A DNA stretch of 10,112 nucleotides from CAZIWX01 sp964543125 (GTDB lineage: Bacteria > Fidelibacterota > UBA8477). A model generated the notes under the pieces. That model was not told the DNA's origin. It searched no databases and saw nothing but the letters and a program-made list of their open reading frames with translations. A program made the translations under genes and the position numbers. The stretch lies in the NCBI GenBank assembly GCA_964543125.1, contig CAZIWX010000089.1, forward strand, positions 1-10,112, written 5' to 3'. Shown in pieces: positions 1-7,209 of this stretch. Each line of letters opens with the position of its first letter. Position 1 is the stretch's first letter.

Positions 1-510
1 AAAGGTGCTTCATCACGCTTGATCCTAAAGAAAATGGTTCAAAATTTTCTTGATCATATTTCCCCCCGCTGGGAAGTTCGGGCAGCTGAACTCCGGTTTA
101 GTCTACCCCAAATCATCACGCTGGCGTCATTGATCGAAAAAGAAACGGCTCAACCCGCGGAGCGGAAAATAATTTCGGGGGTCTATCATAATCGATTGGA
201 TAAGAAGATGCTCCTGAATTGCGACCCCACCCTCATCTATGCCCTGGTTCAACGCGGTGAATGGAACGGCAATTTACAACTTAAACACAAAAGTCTGAAC
301 AGTCCTTATAACACCTATCGGGTTCGCGGCTTACCACCCGGACCCATAGCCAATCCGGGAGCCGCCAGCATCGAAGCGGCTTTATACCCCGAGAAAGTAC
401 CTTACTTGTATTTTGTTGGGAAAAACAATGGTTCGGGCGAGCACGCATTTTCCACTACCCTGCGGGAGCATATTAACAAAGTCAACCACTACCAACGCGG
501 AAAGCACTAA
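1..510 (+). CDS. mltG: Endolytic murein transglycosylase MltG, C-terminal part (5' end outside window)
   Basis: This gene enters from the left edge: its frame is open from base 1, so the TTG at 19 is not its start. The 169 visible residues carry the YceG/MltG core. LASLIEKET, at visible residues 41-49, contains the family's catalytic glutamate (visible residue 46, codon 136-138). After it come a DPTLIYAL segment, SPYNTYRVRGLPPGPIANPG and a C-terminal LYFVGKNNG...HAFSTTL stretch, all in family order. MltG is an inner-membrane enzyme that cuts nascent peptidoglycan strands and so sets their length; the membrane anchor and LysM-like part must lie upstream. The stop is three bases before the next gene's TTG, so the two are probably cotranscribed. 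The identification is firm from motif order. Confidence 0.95.
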   Translation, partial: KGASSRLILKKMVQNFLDHISPRWEVRAAELRFSLPQIITLASLIEKETAQPAERKIISGVYHNRLDKKMLLNCDPTLIYALVQRGEWNGNLQLKHKSLNSPYNTYRVRGLPPGPIANPGAASIEAALYPEKVPYLYFVGKNNGSGEHAFSTTLREHINKVNHYQRGKH

Positions 511-513
511 TTT

Positions 514-2721
514 TTGTCTGATATTCTGGCTGGATTGAACCCCCAACAACGAGCCGCGGTAACCGCCCTAGCCGGACCGGTTCTCATATTCGCGGGCGCC
601 GGAAGCGGCAAAACCCGCGTACTTACCCACCGCATTGCCTATTTGATCCATGAGAAAAAAATCCCTCCCTATCAAATTCTGGCGGTGACTTTTACCAATA
701 AAGCCGCCGGTGAAATGAGAGACCGCATTATTTCGCTCAGCGGAGAGCGCAAAGGGCGGGTGAATGTAGGTACGTTCCACTCCATTTCCGCCCGCATCTT
801 ACGCCGCGAAGCCGAGGTTCTGGGATACGATCGCTATTTTTCCATCTATGATGACGCGGATGGGTTACGGATCGTAAAACAAATCTTTAAGGATAAAAAT
901 TTTTCATCCGAACGAGTACCGCCTAAAAGAGCCTTTTATTCCATCAAGCATTATAAAAATCAGATGATCACCCCGGCGGAAGTCGCGGACCAGCCGCTCA
1001 TGATGCGCGGTGGCGTTGATCTGGCGGAAATTTATAATTTATATCAGAAGCGTTTAAAACAGAATAATGCCATGGATTTTGATGACCTGCTCCTAAAACC
1101 CTTGGAGCTTTTTAGTCAAAACCCCGCCATCCTGAGAATGTACCGAAATCGATTTCAATATATTCTGGTGGATGAGTATCAGGACACTAATCGAGCGCAG
1201 TTTCAATTGGTTAAATATTTATCTTCCCAACATCGGAATCTATGCGTTGTGGGGGATGATGATCAATCCATCTATGGCTGGCGGGGTGCTGATATTCGCA
1301 ATATTCTTGATTTTAAAGCCACCTTCCCCAAAGCTCGAATTTTCAAGTTGGAGCAGAATTATCGCAGCACGCAAACCATTGTAAAAGCTGCCGCGGCAGT
1401 GGTGGGAAACAACCGGGATCGGGCTGAAAAAGTCCTCTGGACTGAAGCGGCAACCGGTGATCCCATTACCCTTTTGGCTGCCAGGGATGATCAGCATGAA
1501 GCCCGGCTGATCGTAGATGAAATCAGGGGATTGACACAAAGAAAATCATATACGCCTAGCGATATCGCGATCCTCTACCGCACCAACGCCCAGTCCCGCG
1601 CTTTGGAAGAGCGCCTGCGTGATTTTACCATTCCTTATCAAATCGTGGGGGGCACTAAATTCTACGACCGCAAGGAAATAAAAGATGCCCTGGCGTATTT
1701 ACGAATCATTCAGAATCATGCCGATGATTTAAGTCTGGCCCGAATTCTAAATACCCCCCCCCGTGGAATTGGTAAATCTTCGGAAGCTCATTTGGCGGCA
1801 TTCGCCCTGGAGAATGAAATTAGTCTTTATGAAGTACTATCCCATGTGAATGAGACTCCCGTGGGAACCGGTCCGTCGAAACGCATTCGGGAATTTTCAG
1901 ACCTTATTGAAAGCAATGTGGCTTCATTAAATAATTCAGATTTAGGCGTCTGGGCTGAAGATTTTATCAAAGCTACCGGTATGATACACCAATATGAGGC
2001 CGAAGCGACGGAGGAGGCTGATTCCAGGATCGATAATATTTATGAATTGCTCAATGGAATTCGTGAGTACCAGGGCCGTTCGGAAGAACCAAGTTTAGCC
2101 GGTTTCCTGGAAGAAGTTGCTCTGGTCACGGATATCGATGATCTGGAAGCCGGCCGGCAGCAGGTCACCCTGATGACTTGTCATAGTGCTAAAGGGCTGG
2201 AGTTCCCGGTCGTATTTCTTACCGGTTTAGAGGAAGGCTTATTCCCTTTGATTCGCCAAGACTCGGATGAAAGCGGGGTGGAAGAAGAGCGCCGGCTGTT
2301 TTATGTGGGGCTCACCCGAGCCCGAAAGAAAGCATTCATCAGCTATTGCAACGCGCGCCGGCGTTATGGGGAAACCCTCTTGACCAAACCCTCCCGGTTT
2401 ATTAACGAGATTCCGGATGATTTATTTGAGTTAAAGGCCGGTGGGTCTCCGGCCAGGCCTACCCTGAAACGCACATCCCGTGCCGGACGCGCATCGGTTG
2501 TACGCGAGAAAACCCGCTCCCCGCTCCAGGCTCACCGTTTAATTAAGGAAATAAAAGATGATTACGCACCGGGCCGAATCGTGGAACATGCCTATTTCGG
2601 ACGGGGCCGGATTCTCCAGGTTGCCGGTTCCGGTCCCGAAGCCAAACTGACAATTCTTTTTTCAGGTAATCAGCAGAAAAAGATACTCGTCCGCTACGCT
2701 AACTTGACCATTATTCGGTAA
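514..2721 (+). CDS. pcrA: ATP-dependent DNA helicase PcrA/UvrD (superfamily 1A)
   Basis: This is a complete 735-residue 3'-5' DNA helicase for nucleotide-excision and mismatch repair and for clearing recombinase from DNA. SF1A motifs appear in order: Q-motif region LNPQQRAAV (8-16), Walker A GAGSGKT (28-34), motif Ia TFTNKAAGEM (59-68), GTFHS (86-90), Walker B DEYQDTN (220-226), motif III with QSIYGWRGAD (251-260), motif IV LEQNYRS (279-285), motif V around TCHSAKGLEFPVVFLTGLEE (555-574) and motif VI RRLFYVGLTRARK (593-605). The last ~50 residues (VEHAYFGRGRI onward) match the Tudor-like tail of PcrA that contacts RNA polymerase. The length is usual. The start is TTG, supported by GGAAAG at 499-504 and by the residue pattern (SDILAGLNPQQ). 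It lies three bases after mltG. UvrD is the alternative name; the tail and overall look favour PcrA. Confidence 0.95.
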   Translation: MSDILAGLNPQQRAAVTALAGPVLIFAGAGSGKTRVLTHRIAYLIHEKKIPPYQILAVTFTNKAAGEMRDRIISLSGERKGRVNVGTFHSISARILRREAEVLGYDRYFSIYDDADGLRIVKQIFKDKNFSSERVPPKRAFYSIKHYKNQMITPAEVADQPLMMRGGVDLAEIYNLYQKRLKQNNAMDFDDLLLKPLELFSQNPAILRMYRNRFQYILVDEYQDTNRAQFQLVKYLSSQHRNLCVVGDDDQSIYGWRGADIRNILDFKATFPKARIFKLEQNYRSTQTIVKAAAAVVGNNRDRAEKVLWTEAATGDPITLLAARDDQHEARLIVDEIRGLTQRKSYTPSDIAILYRTNAQSRALEERLRDFTIPYQIVGGTKFYDRKEIKDALAYLRIIQNHADDLSLARILNTPPRGIGKSSEAHLAAFALENEISLYEVLSHVNETPVGTGPSKRIREFSDLIESNVASLNNSDLGVWAEDFIKATGMIHQYEAEATEEADSRIDNIYELLNGIREYQGRSEEPSLAGFLEEVALVTDIDDLEAGRQQVTLMTCHSAKGLEFPVVFLTGLEEGLFPLIRQDSDESGVEEERRLFYVGLTRARKKAFISYCNARRRYGETLLTKPSRFINEIPDDLFELKAGGSPARPTLKRTSRAGRASVVREKTRSPLQAHRLIKEIKDDYAPGRIVEHAYFGRGRILQVAGSGPEAKLTILFSGNQQKKILVRYANLTIIR

Positions 2722-2747
2722 TAAGCTTAGCAAATACAGTTGATTAA

Positions 2748-2762
2748 CGCTGGTAACCAGCG
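2748..2762. promoter_or_regulatory. Perfect 7-1-7 inverted repeat upstream of fur
   Basis: CGCTGGT, one base, then ACCAGCG form an exact 15-base dyad, 27 bases after the pcrA stop and 28 bases before the Fur-box match. As RNA it could fold only as a 5-bp stem with a 5-base loop, and no T-run follows on either strand, so it is a poor terminator. A protein-binding site (operator) is the better reading, but the cognate factor is unknown. A chance palindrome cannot be excluded from one sequence. Confidence 0.4.
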
Positions 2763-2790
2763 CGAGTGTGTCAGTCATATTAATTATACA

Positions 2791-2805
2791 TGAGACTCAT
2801 TATCA
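2791..2805. promoter_or_regulatory. Putative Fur box in front of fur-feoAB
   Basis: TGAGACTCATTATCA matches the 7-1-7 Fur-box consensus TGATAATNATTATCA at 12 of 14 fixed positions; the right half-site is perfect. It sits 55 bases before the fur start, just downstream of an AT-rich stretch (2778-2790, containing TATTAATTATACA) that could supply the -10 element, although I see no convincing -35. The inference is that iron-loaded Fur represses its own gene and the ferrous-iron transporter genes that follow. Confidence 0.65.
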
Positions 2806-2850
2806 TTTGTTGAAGAGACGGTAAAAACATAGATTACCGGCGATGAATTT

Positions 2851-2856
2851 GGGAGG
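2851..2856 (+). promoter_or_regulatory. Ribosome binding site that fixes the fur start
   Basis: GGGAGG lies four bases before the ATG at 2861. It falls inside the longer reading that would begin at the ATG at 2843, which itself has no purine-rich site ahead of it. This favours 2861 as the start and a 153-residue Fur. Confidence 0.75.
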
Positions 2857-2860
2857 ATAT

Positions 2861-3322
2861 ATGAAAACCCATGGAGAGGGAGCCCTGAAAAAAGTGTTCC
2901 GGGATAACCGATTGAAAGCGACACCTCAACGTCTGGATGTGCTGAAACTACTCCTCACTTCCGAGGAACATCTGGATGCTGAAGAAATTTATCAGCGCCT
3001 TATGCGGAAGAAGAAAAATGTAAGCCGCGCTACGATTTATCGAACCCTCGAGGTTCTGGTGGATAATGATTTCGTGCGCAAGTTGAACTTCAGTGACGGA
3101 CGCATGCGGTATGAGCACACTCAAAGTCATCATCAGCATCATGATCATATGGTCTGTCAGCTATGTGGCAAGGTGGTTGAGTTCTTTAATCCTCAGATTG
3201 AAGCCTTGCAAGAACACGTTGCCCGGGAGCATCAGTTTGTCATCCTGGCTCATACCATGTATATCTATGGACTCTGCGCCGAATGCGCTGGCCTGGCCGA
3301 GACGGAAATAGAGGGTGATTAA
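2861..3322 (+). CDS. fur: Fur-family ferric uptake regulator
   Basis: This 153-residue Fur-family metal sensor and repressor has an N-terminal winged helix (about 8-85; LKATPQRLDVLKLL at 18-31, recognition region SRATIYRTLEVLV at 55-67). The metal-binding dimerisation half follows, with HHQHHDHMVC (90-99) and two CxxC pairs (C99/C102 and C139/C142) that form the structural zinc site. The glutamate in VVEFF (E107) is the Fur-type residue; PerR-type peroxide sensors usually have aspartate there. Together with the Fur-box match upstream and feoAB downstream, this points to iron sensing rather than zinc or peroxide. The start at 2861 is chosen on its strong ribosome binding site; an ATG six codons earlier is the alternative. 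The feoA start follows after 37 bases without a terminator, so fur is probably the first gene of the iron operon. Confidence 0.93.
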   Translation: MKTHGEGALKKVFRDNRLKATPQRLDVLKLLLTSEEHLDAEEIYQRLMRKKKNVSRATIYRTLEVLVDNDFVRKLNFSDGRMRYEHTQSHHQHHDHMVCQLCGKVVEFFNPQIEALQEHVAREHQFVILAHTMYIYGLCAECAGLAETEIEGD

Positions 3323-3359
3323 TTGAAATTGAAGCAGTATCCGTTAGAAGATCCGCTTA

Positions 3360-3671
3360 ATGTTTAGCCGTTTTCGGAATCGCATGGGAACACAATCGGG
3401 CCATCAAGCCCGTCACCGGCTGCGGGCGGATGGATTGCGGCTTAGCGACCTGCATCCCGGCGAGCACGGCCGAATTCTGGAAATGGGTGGCAGTGAGCAT
3501 TTTCGTATTCGCCTCATGGAAATGGGCTTACTGATCAATGACTCCGTGGAAGTAGATAAATTCGCACCCCTGCAGGATCCCATGGAAATAATCGTGAAAG
3601 GCTATCACCTCTCGCTACGTCGAATGGATGCCGAAAAGATTAGAGTGGAATTAGTAAAGCCGGATGAGTAA
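3360..3671 (+). CDS. feoA: FeoA, SH3-like accessory protein of ferrous iron transport
   Basis: FeoA is a small cytoplasmic protein with an SH3-like fold that supports FeoB in ferrous-iron uptake. The core is clear: LRLSDLHPGEHGRILEMGG, then RIRLMEMGLLINDSVEV, then DPMEIIVKGYHLSLRRMDAEKI, which is the family order. From the ATG at 3360 the product is 103 residues, about 25 more than the usual ~75. The extra N-terminus is rich in Arg and His and has no clear ribosome binding site. A TTG at 3435, preceded by the purine-rich GGGCGGATGGA, would give 78 residues, close to the family norm; an ATG at 3384 is also possible. The end overlaps the feoB start by 8 bases, which implies translational coupling. 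The function call is firm; the start is not. Confidence 0.92.
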   Translation: MFSRFRNRMGTQSGHQARHRLRADGLRLSDLHPGEHGRILEMGGSEHFRIRLMEMGLLINDSVEVDKFAPLQDPMEIIVKGYHLSLRRMDAEKIRVELVKPDE

Positions 3672-5943
3672 AGTGTTCTCCATCGCCGTTGCCGGCAATC
3701 CCAATTGCGGGAAAACGACTATTTTCAACGCCCTTACCGGGACCCGCCAACATGTGGGGAACTGGCCAGGTGTAACGGTGGAGCGCAAAGACGGCCGCTT
3801 GGTCTACCGGGAACAAACCTATCAGGTTGTGGATTTACCCGGAACCTACAGTCTATCAACCTACTCAATCGAAGAAATCGTGGCCCGGGATTACATCGTA
3901 CAGGATGCGCCCGATATTATCATTAATGTAGTTGATGCCGCGAATCTCGAACGGAATTTATTCCTCACTACCCAGTTGATTGAGATTGGGCGACCCTTGG
4001 TCATCGTGCTTAACATGATGGATATGGCCTATGAAAAGGGCCTCAAAATTGATACTGAAACCCTGGGCATAATTTTGGGAGCACCGGTCGTTCCGGTGGT
4101 GGGGCGAACCGGTCAGGGGATTGAATTACTCAAGGAGAAAATCAATCGGGTTCAGACTCAAATCAGTGAAAAAGCGCGTTACATTGAAATTCCCTTTCAG
4201 CGCGATATTGAAACGCAAATTGAAATTATTCGATCAGCATTGGTTCAGTCCGGGCTTCCACTGGCAAATCCTCGCTGGGTGGCGGTTAAGCTGCTGGAGA
4301 AAGATGAACGGATCTGGAAGTATCTCACCGATTTTCCTGAAAAGAACCATTTACGGGAAATCGTCGCTGGGGCGGTAGCGCAAATCGAAAAGATTTTCAA
4401 GGATTCCAGCCGGGCCGCCATCTCCCATGCCAGGTATGGATTTATTCGTGGTGCAATTCAAGAGTGTGTGCAAAACACTATTGTTGATCCGGTGGATTAC
4501 AGTCGTAAGATCGACAAGATCCTGACCCACCGAATTTTGGGACTACCCATCTTCGCCGTCTTCATGTGGCTCATGTTTGTATTCACTTTCGAGGTGGGCG
4601 CCTACCCCATGGCCTGGATCGATTCGGGCGTTTCCTGGGTGGTTAATACATTGTATACAATTTTACCCCATTCCATGCTCACCAGTCTCGTTGTCGATGG
4701 TGCTATCAGCGGTGTGGGCGCCATTGCCGTTTTCCTGCCTAACATTTTTATTCTGTTTTTTATAATCGCCCTGCTGGAAGACACCGGGTACATGGCGCGT
4801 ATGGCATTTATCATGGACCGCGTGATGCATGCTTTAGGATTACATGGTAAAGCTTTCATCCCCATGGTGATGGGATTCGGCTGCAATGTTCCGGCGATCA
4901 TGGGCACACGCATCCTGGAATCACGCCGTGATCGCATCCTTACTACCCTGATTAATCCCTTCATGAGTTGCAGTGCCCGGTTGCCGGTATATATCCTGGT
5001 GGCCGGCGCCTTTTTCCCACAACATGCCGGCACGGTTATTTTTGCCATGTATTTGACGGGAGTTGTTGCGGCGATCCTATCCGGAAAATTATTCAGCAAA
5101 ACGGTCCTCAGAGGAAAATCGAAACCTTTTGTTCTGGAATTACCCCCCTATCAACGGCCAAAAATGTCCGCCCTGCTGCTACACACCTGGGAGCGTGGTC
5201 AAATTTTCATTCGTAAAATGAGCACCGTAATTCTCGTTGGCGCTATCATCGTCTGGGCCCTGGGGTATTTTCCCCGGGATGTGAAATATGCCACGGACTA
5301 TAATGCGAAATACACGCACCTGAAGCAGACTTACCAAAATCAGCAGGTATCCGTGAAACAGGCTTTTGAAAATTCGGTCGCCGCTCAACGCCGGCAATAT
5401 TTTTCAACCATGGTTCCATTCAGATCCAGTACTCATTATCAGGAATTAACGAATCAGCGCGATTCACTATTACAAAAGAATACGGCCTGGTATCGCACCG
5501 AGGTTGTAAAGGTGGATTATGCCAAAAATGCCGAGGCCATGGAGCAGAAGTGGATCGGCAAATTGGGGAAGATCATCGAACCTTTTGTAGCACCATTGGG
5601 ATTTACCTGGCGGGAAGGCGTGGCACTAATCACCGGATTTGTCGCTAAGGAAATTGTGGTTTCGACCTACGGCGTGCTGTTCGGGGTGGGGAATATGGCC
5701 ACCGAACAGAATCCCGGCATCATCACCAGCCTGAAAACTTCAGGGATGACTCCGCTCATTGCACTGGGTTTTCTCGTGTTTGTGCTGCTGTATACGCCCT
5801 GTCTCGCCACCATGGCGGCTATCCGCCGTGAAACGGGGAGTTTGGGTTGGACCAGCTTTTCGATTATTTATTCCCTGAGCCTGGCCTGGTTGCTGGCCTA
5901 CGGGTTATATAGAATTGGGAGTGCCTTACAATGGCTCAGCTAG
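3664..5943 (+). CDS. feoB: FeoB, ferrous iron transporter with N-terminal GTPase
   Basis: This complete 759-residue inner-membrane protein imports ferrous iron. The N-terminal G domain shows G1 GNPNCGKT (11-18), the switch threonine in GVTVE (36-40), G3 DLPG (57-60), G4 NMMD (117-120) and a G5-like VGRTGQG (146-152). A helical linker domain (about 170-270) precedes the membrane core. The core has conserved gate segments: GFGCNVP (404-410, with Cys407), CSARLP (436-441), AKEIVVSTYG (661-670) and YTPCLATMAA (710-719). A hydrophilic, helix-prone segment of about 90 residues (538-630) separates two membrane parts just before GKLGKIIEPFVAPLGF; similar extended segments are, as I recall, usual in Bacteroidetes-type FeoB. 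The start overlaps feoA by 8 bases and the end overlaps the Cys-rich gene by 13, so the three are probably translated as a coupled set under Fur control. Confidence 0.96.
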   Translation: MSKVFSIAVAGNPNCGKTTIFNALTGTRQHVGNWPGVTVERKDGRLVYREQTYQVVDLPGTYSLSTYSIEEIVARDYIVQDAPDIIINVVDAANLERNLFLTTQLIEIGRPLVIVLNMMDMAYEKGLKIDTETLGIILGAPVVPVVGRTGQGIELLKEKINRVQTQISEKARYIEIPFQRDIETQIEIIRSALVQSGLPLANPRWVAVKLLEKDERIWKYLTDFPEKNHLREIVAGAVAQIEKIFKDSSRAAISHARYGFIRGAIQECVQNTIVDPVDYSRKIDKILTHRILGLPIFAVFMWLMFVFTFEVGAYPMAWIDSGVSWVVNTLYTILPHSMLTSLVVDGAISGVGAIAVFLPNIFILFFIIALLEDTGYMARMAFIMDRVMHALGLHGKAFIPMVMGFGCNVPAIMGTRILESRRDRILTTLINPFMSCSARLPVYILVAGAFFPQHAGTVIFAMYLTGVVAAILSGKLFSKTVLRGKSKPFVLELPPYQRPKMSALLLHTWERGQIFIRKMSTVILVGAIIVWALGYFPRDVKYATDYNAKYTHLKQTYQNQQVSVKQAFENSVAAQRRQYFSTMVPFRSSTHYQELTNQRDSLLQKNTAWYRTEVVKVDYAKNAEAMEQKWIGKLGKIIEPFVAPLGFTWREGVALITGFVAKEIVVSTYGVLFGVGNMATEQNPGIITSLKTSGMTPLIALGFLVFVLLYTPCLATMAAIRRETGSLGWTSFSIIYSLSLAWLLAYGLYRIGSALQWLS

Positions 5944-6131
5944 TTGATTCCGTCATTACGGGAATTATTTTGGTTGTTGCGATCGTGCTTGCGGTGCGAT
6001 ATTTGTGGCGTATTGTTCATCCACCCCGGCACCTGAGCGGAGCCTGCATTGCCTGCGACACGGGTTGTGATATGCGCGAAATCCGTGATCAATACCACGC
6101 GAAAAAGCATTTGCCCGTCGCACAGAATTAA
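5931..6131 (+). CDS. FeoB-associated Cys-rich small membrane protein
   Basis: This 66-residue protein has one N-terminal membrane helix (about residues 7-26, VITGIILVVAIVLAVRYLW) followed by a short cytoplasmic tail holding CIACDTGCD (39-47), three cysteines in a CxxCxxxC spacing. That architecture (one helix plus a CxxC-type cluster, next to feoB) is that of the FeoB-associated Cys-rich membrane protein family, which takes the place of FeoC in many genomes. Its role is not established; metal or Fe-S binding or a redox role next to FeoB is an inference. The start lies inside the end of feoB (13-base overlap), so translation is likely coupled. It has no sequence likeness to the winged-helix FeoC of enterobacteria. 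Confidence 0.85.
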   Translation: MAQLVDSVITGIILVVAIVLAVRYLWRIVHPPRHLSGACIACDTGCDMREIRDQYHAKKHLPVAQN

Positions 6132-6216
6132 GCATTTTAGCAATCGCCCACAAAATTTGCGGGGAATCAACCGGTACTTTAATTTTTAACCTGAATACGC
6201 TACATTAGTCGTACTT

Positions 6217-7209
6217 ATGCCACCTAAACTCACGCGTATCGTGGATTTCAAACCGGATCGCCGAATTCAGGGCTTTTTCCTCGTGAAGGAAATTCATCAC
6301 CGGACCACCCGCACCGGCAATCCCTATCGGGAGCTGGTGCTGCAGGATAATTCCGGTCATGTGAATGCAAAGATTTGGGATGATAGCGAAGCCTTCGGGG
6401 TTACGTGCGAGGCAGGCGATTCGGTGGTAATCCAGGGGGGTGTCACCGAATACCGCGGACGGATGCAACTCGAAGTGACCAAGCTGGGCCTGGCGACACC
6501 CGAAAAACATGCGGAATATGGTTTTGATCCGATCGATTTACTGCCTGCTTCACCTTTCGATATTGAAACGATGTGGTCCCGGCTCATGGAGATCATTAAG
6601 GGCCTGGAGAACCCGCATTTGCGGGAGCTGGTAGAAACACTGTACACTAACAATGCCGATCAGATCAAAATTCACCCGGCTTCAATGATGCTGCACCATG
6701 CGGTCTATGGCGGCTATCTGGAACATGTGTTATCCATGGGTCAAATGGCGCAACGGGTCGCCGAACATTACCATGCGGATACGGACTTGCTCATTACCGG
6801 CGTGTTGCTGCATGACCTTGGAAAATTGGTCGAATTGAATCCGGTAAATGAACCGGGCTACACCCCGAAGGGTATCTTGTTGGGACATATTGTGATCGGC
6901 CGGGATATGGTGCGGGATGTCATGGCGGGCATGACGGATTTCCCGCCTGAATTGCAGCTCAAAGTTGAACACCTTATCTTATCGCATCAGGGGAAGTATG
7001 AGTGGCAATCTCCGAAGCAGCCTAAAATCCTGGAAGCGGTCCTGTTACACATGATCGATGAAATGGATGCGCGGGTGAATATGTTTCGTACAGCCGTTAC
7101 GGAGGATCTGGAACCCGGTCCTTTTACCAATCGCTATAATTATTTTCGACTGAATCTGCTCAAAGGCCGGCTGGAAACCCATGACGATCCCACTTCCGAG
7201 TCTGACTGA
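6217..7209 (+). CDS. yhaM: YhaM-like 3'-5' exoribonuclease (OB-fold plus HD domain)
   Basis: This 330-residue cytoplasmic protein has the YhaM layout. An N-terminal OB-fold nucleic-acid-binding domain (about 15-95; FFLVKEIHHRTTRTGNPYREL and LQDNSGHVNAKIWD) is followed by an HD phosphohydrolase domain (about 155-295). Visible metal ligands or family positions are HHAVYGGYLEH (160-170), the HD pair in LLHDLGKL (197-204), GHIVIG (223-228), ILSHQG (254-259) and HMIDEMDARVNMF (278-290). The family, best known from Bacillus, degrades RNA from the 3' end and can also act on DNA. The 85-base gap upstream has no clear terminator and only weak promoter-like sequence, so its transcription unit is uncertain. 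No Shine-Dalgarno sequence precedes the ATG. The end overlaps the next gene by 29 bases. A broader 'HD-domain nucleic-acid hydrolase' call is safer if activity matters. Confidence 0.85.
   Translation: MPPKLTRIVDFKPDRRIQGFFLVKEIHHRTTRTGNPYRELVLQDNSGHVNAKIWDDSEAFGVTCEAGDSVVIQGGVTEYRGRMQLEVTKLGLATPEKHAEYGFDPIDLLPASPFDIETMWSRLMEIIKGLENPHLRELVETLYTNNADQIKIHPASMMLHHAVYGGYLEHVLSMGQMAQRVAEHYHADTDLLITGVLLHDLGKLVELNPVNEPGYTPKGILLGHIVIGRDMVRDVMAGMTDFPPELQLKVEHLILSHQGKYEWQSPKQPKILEAVLLHMIDEMDARVNMFRTAVTEDLEPGPFTNRYNYFRLNLLKGRLETHDDPTSESD

Noticed and set aside
2748..2762. The dyad as a transcription terminator for pcrA
   Set aside because: A one-base centre leaves at best a 5-bp stem, and there is no T-run on either side.
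2843..2860. Six extra codons for fur starting at the ATG at 2843
   Set aside because: The strong GGGAGG ribosome binding site lies inside this stretch and serves the ATG at 2861, and Fur proteins normally begin close to that point.
4602..5099. A 165-codon open frame on the minus strand inside feoB
   Set aside because: It lies fully antisense to conserved FeoB membrane segments, and its product looks like a shadow of that coding pattern with no recognisable domain.
5931..6131. The small gene after feoB as FeoC
   Set aside because: FeoC is a soluble winged-helix protein, whereas this product has a membrane helix and a CxxC-type tail.
6132..6216. A promoter or second Fur box between the Cys-rich gene and the exoribonuclease
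   Set aside because: TTTGCG/TTTAAT-like elements are present, but the match is weak, and no 7-1-7 iron-box pattern is found. The evidence does not support a call.
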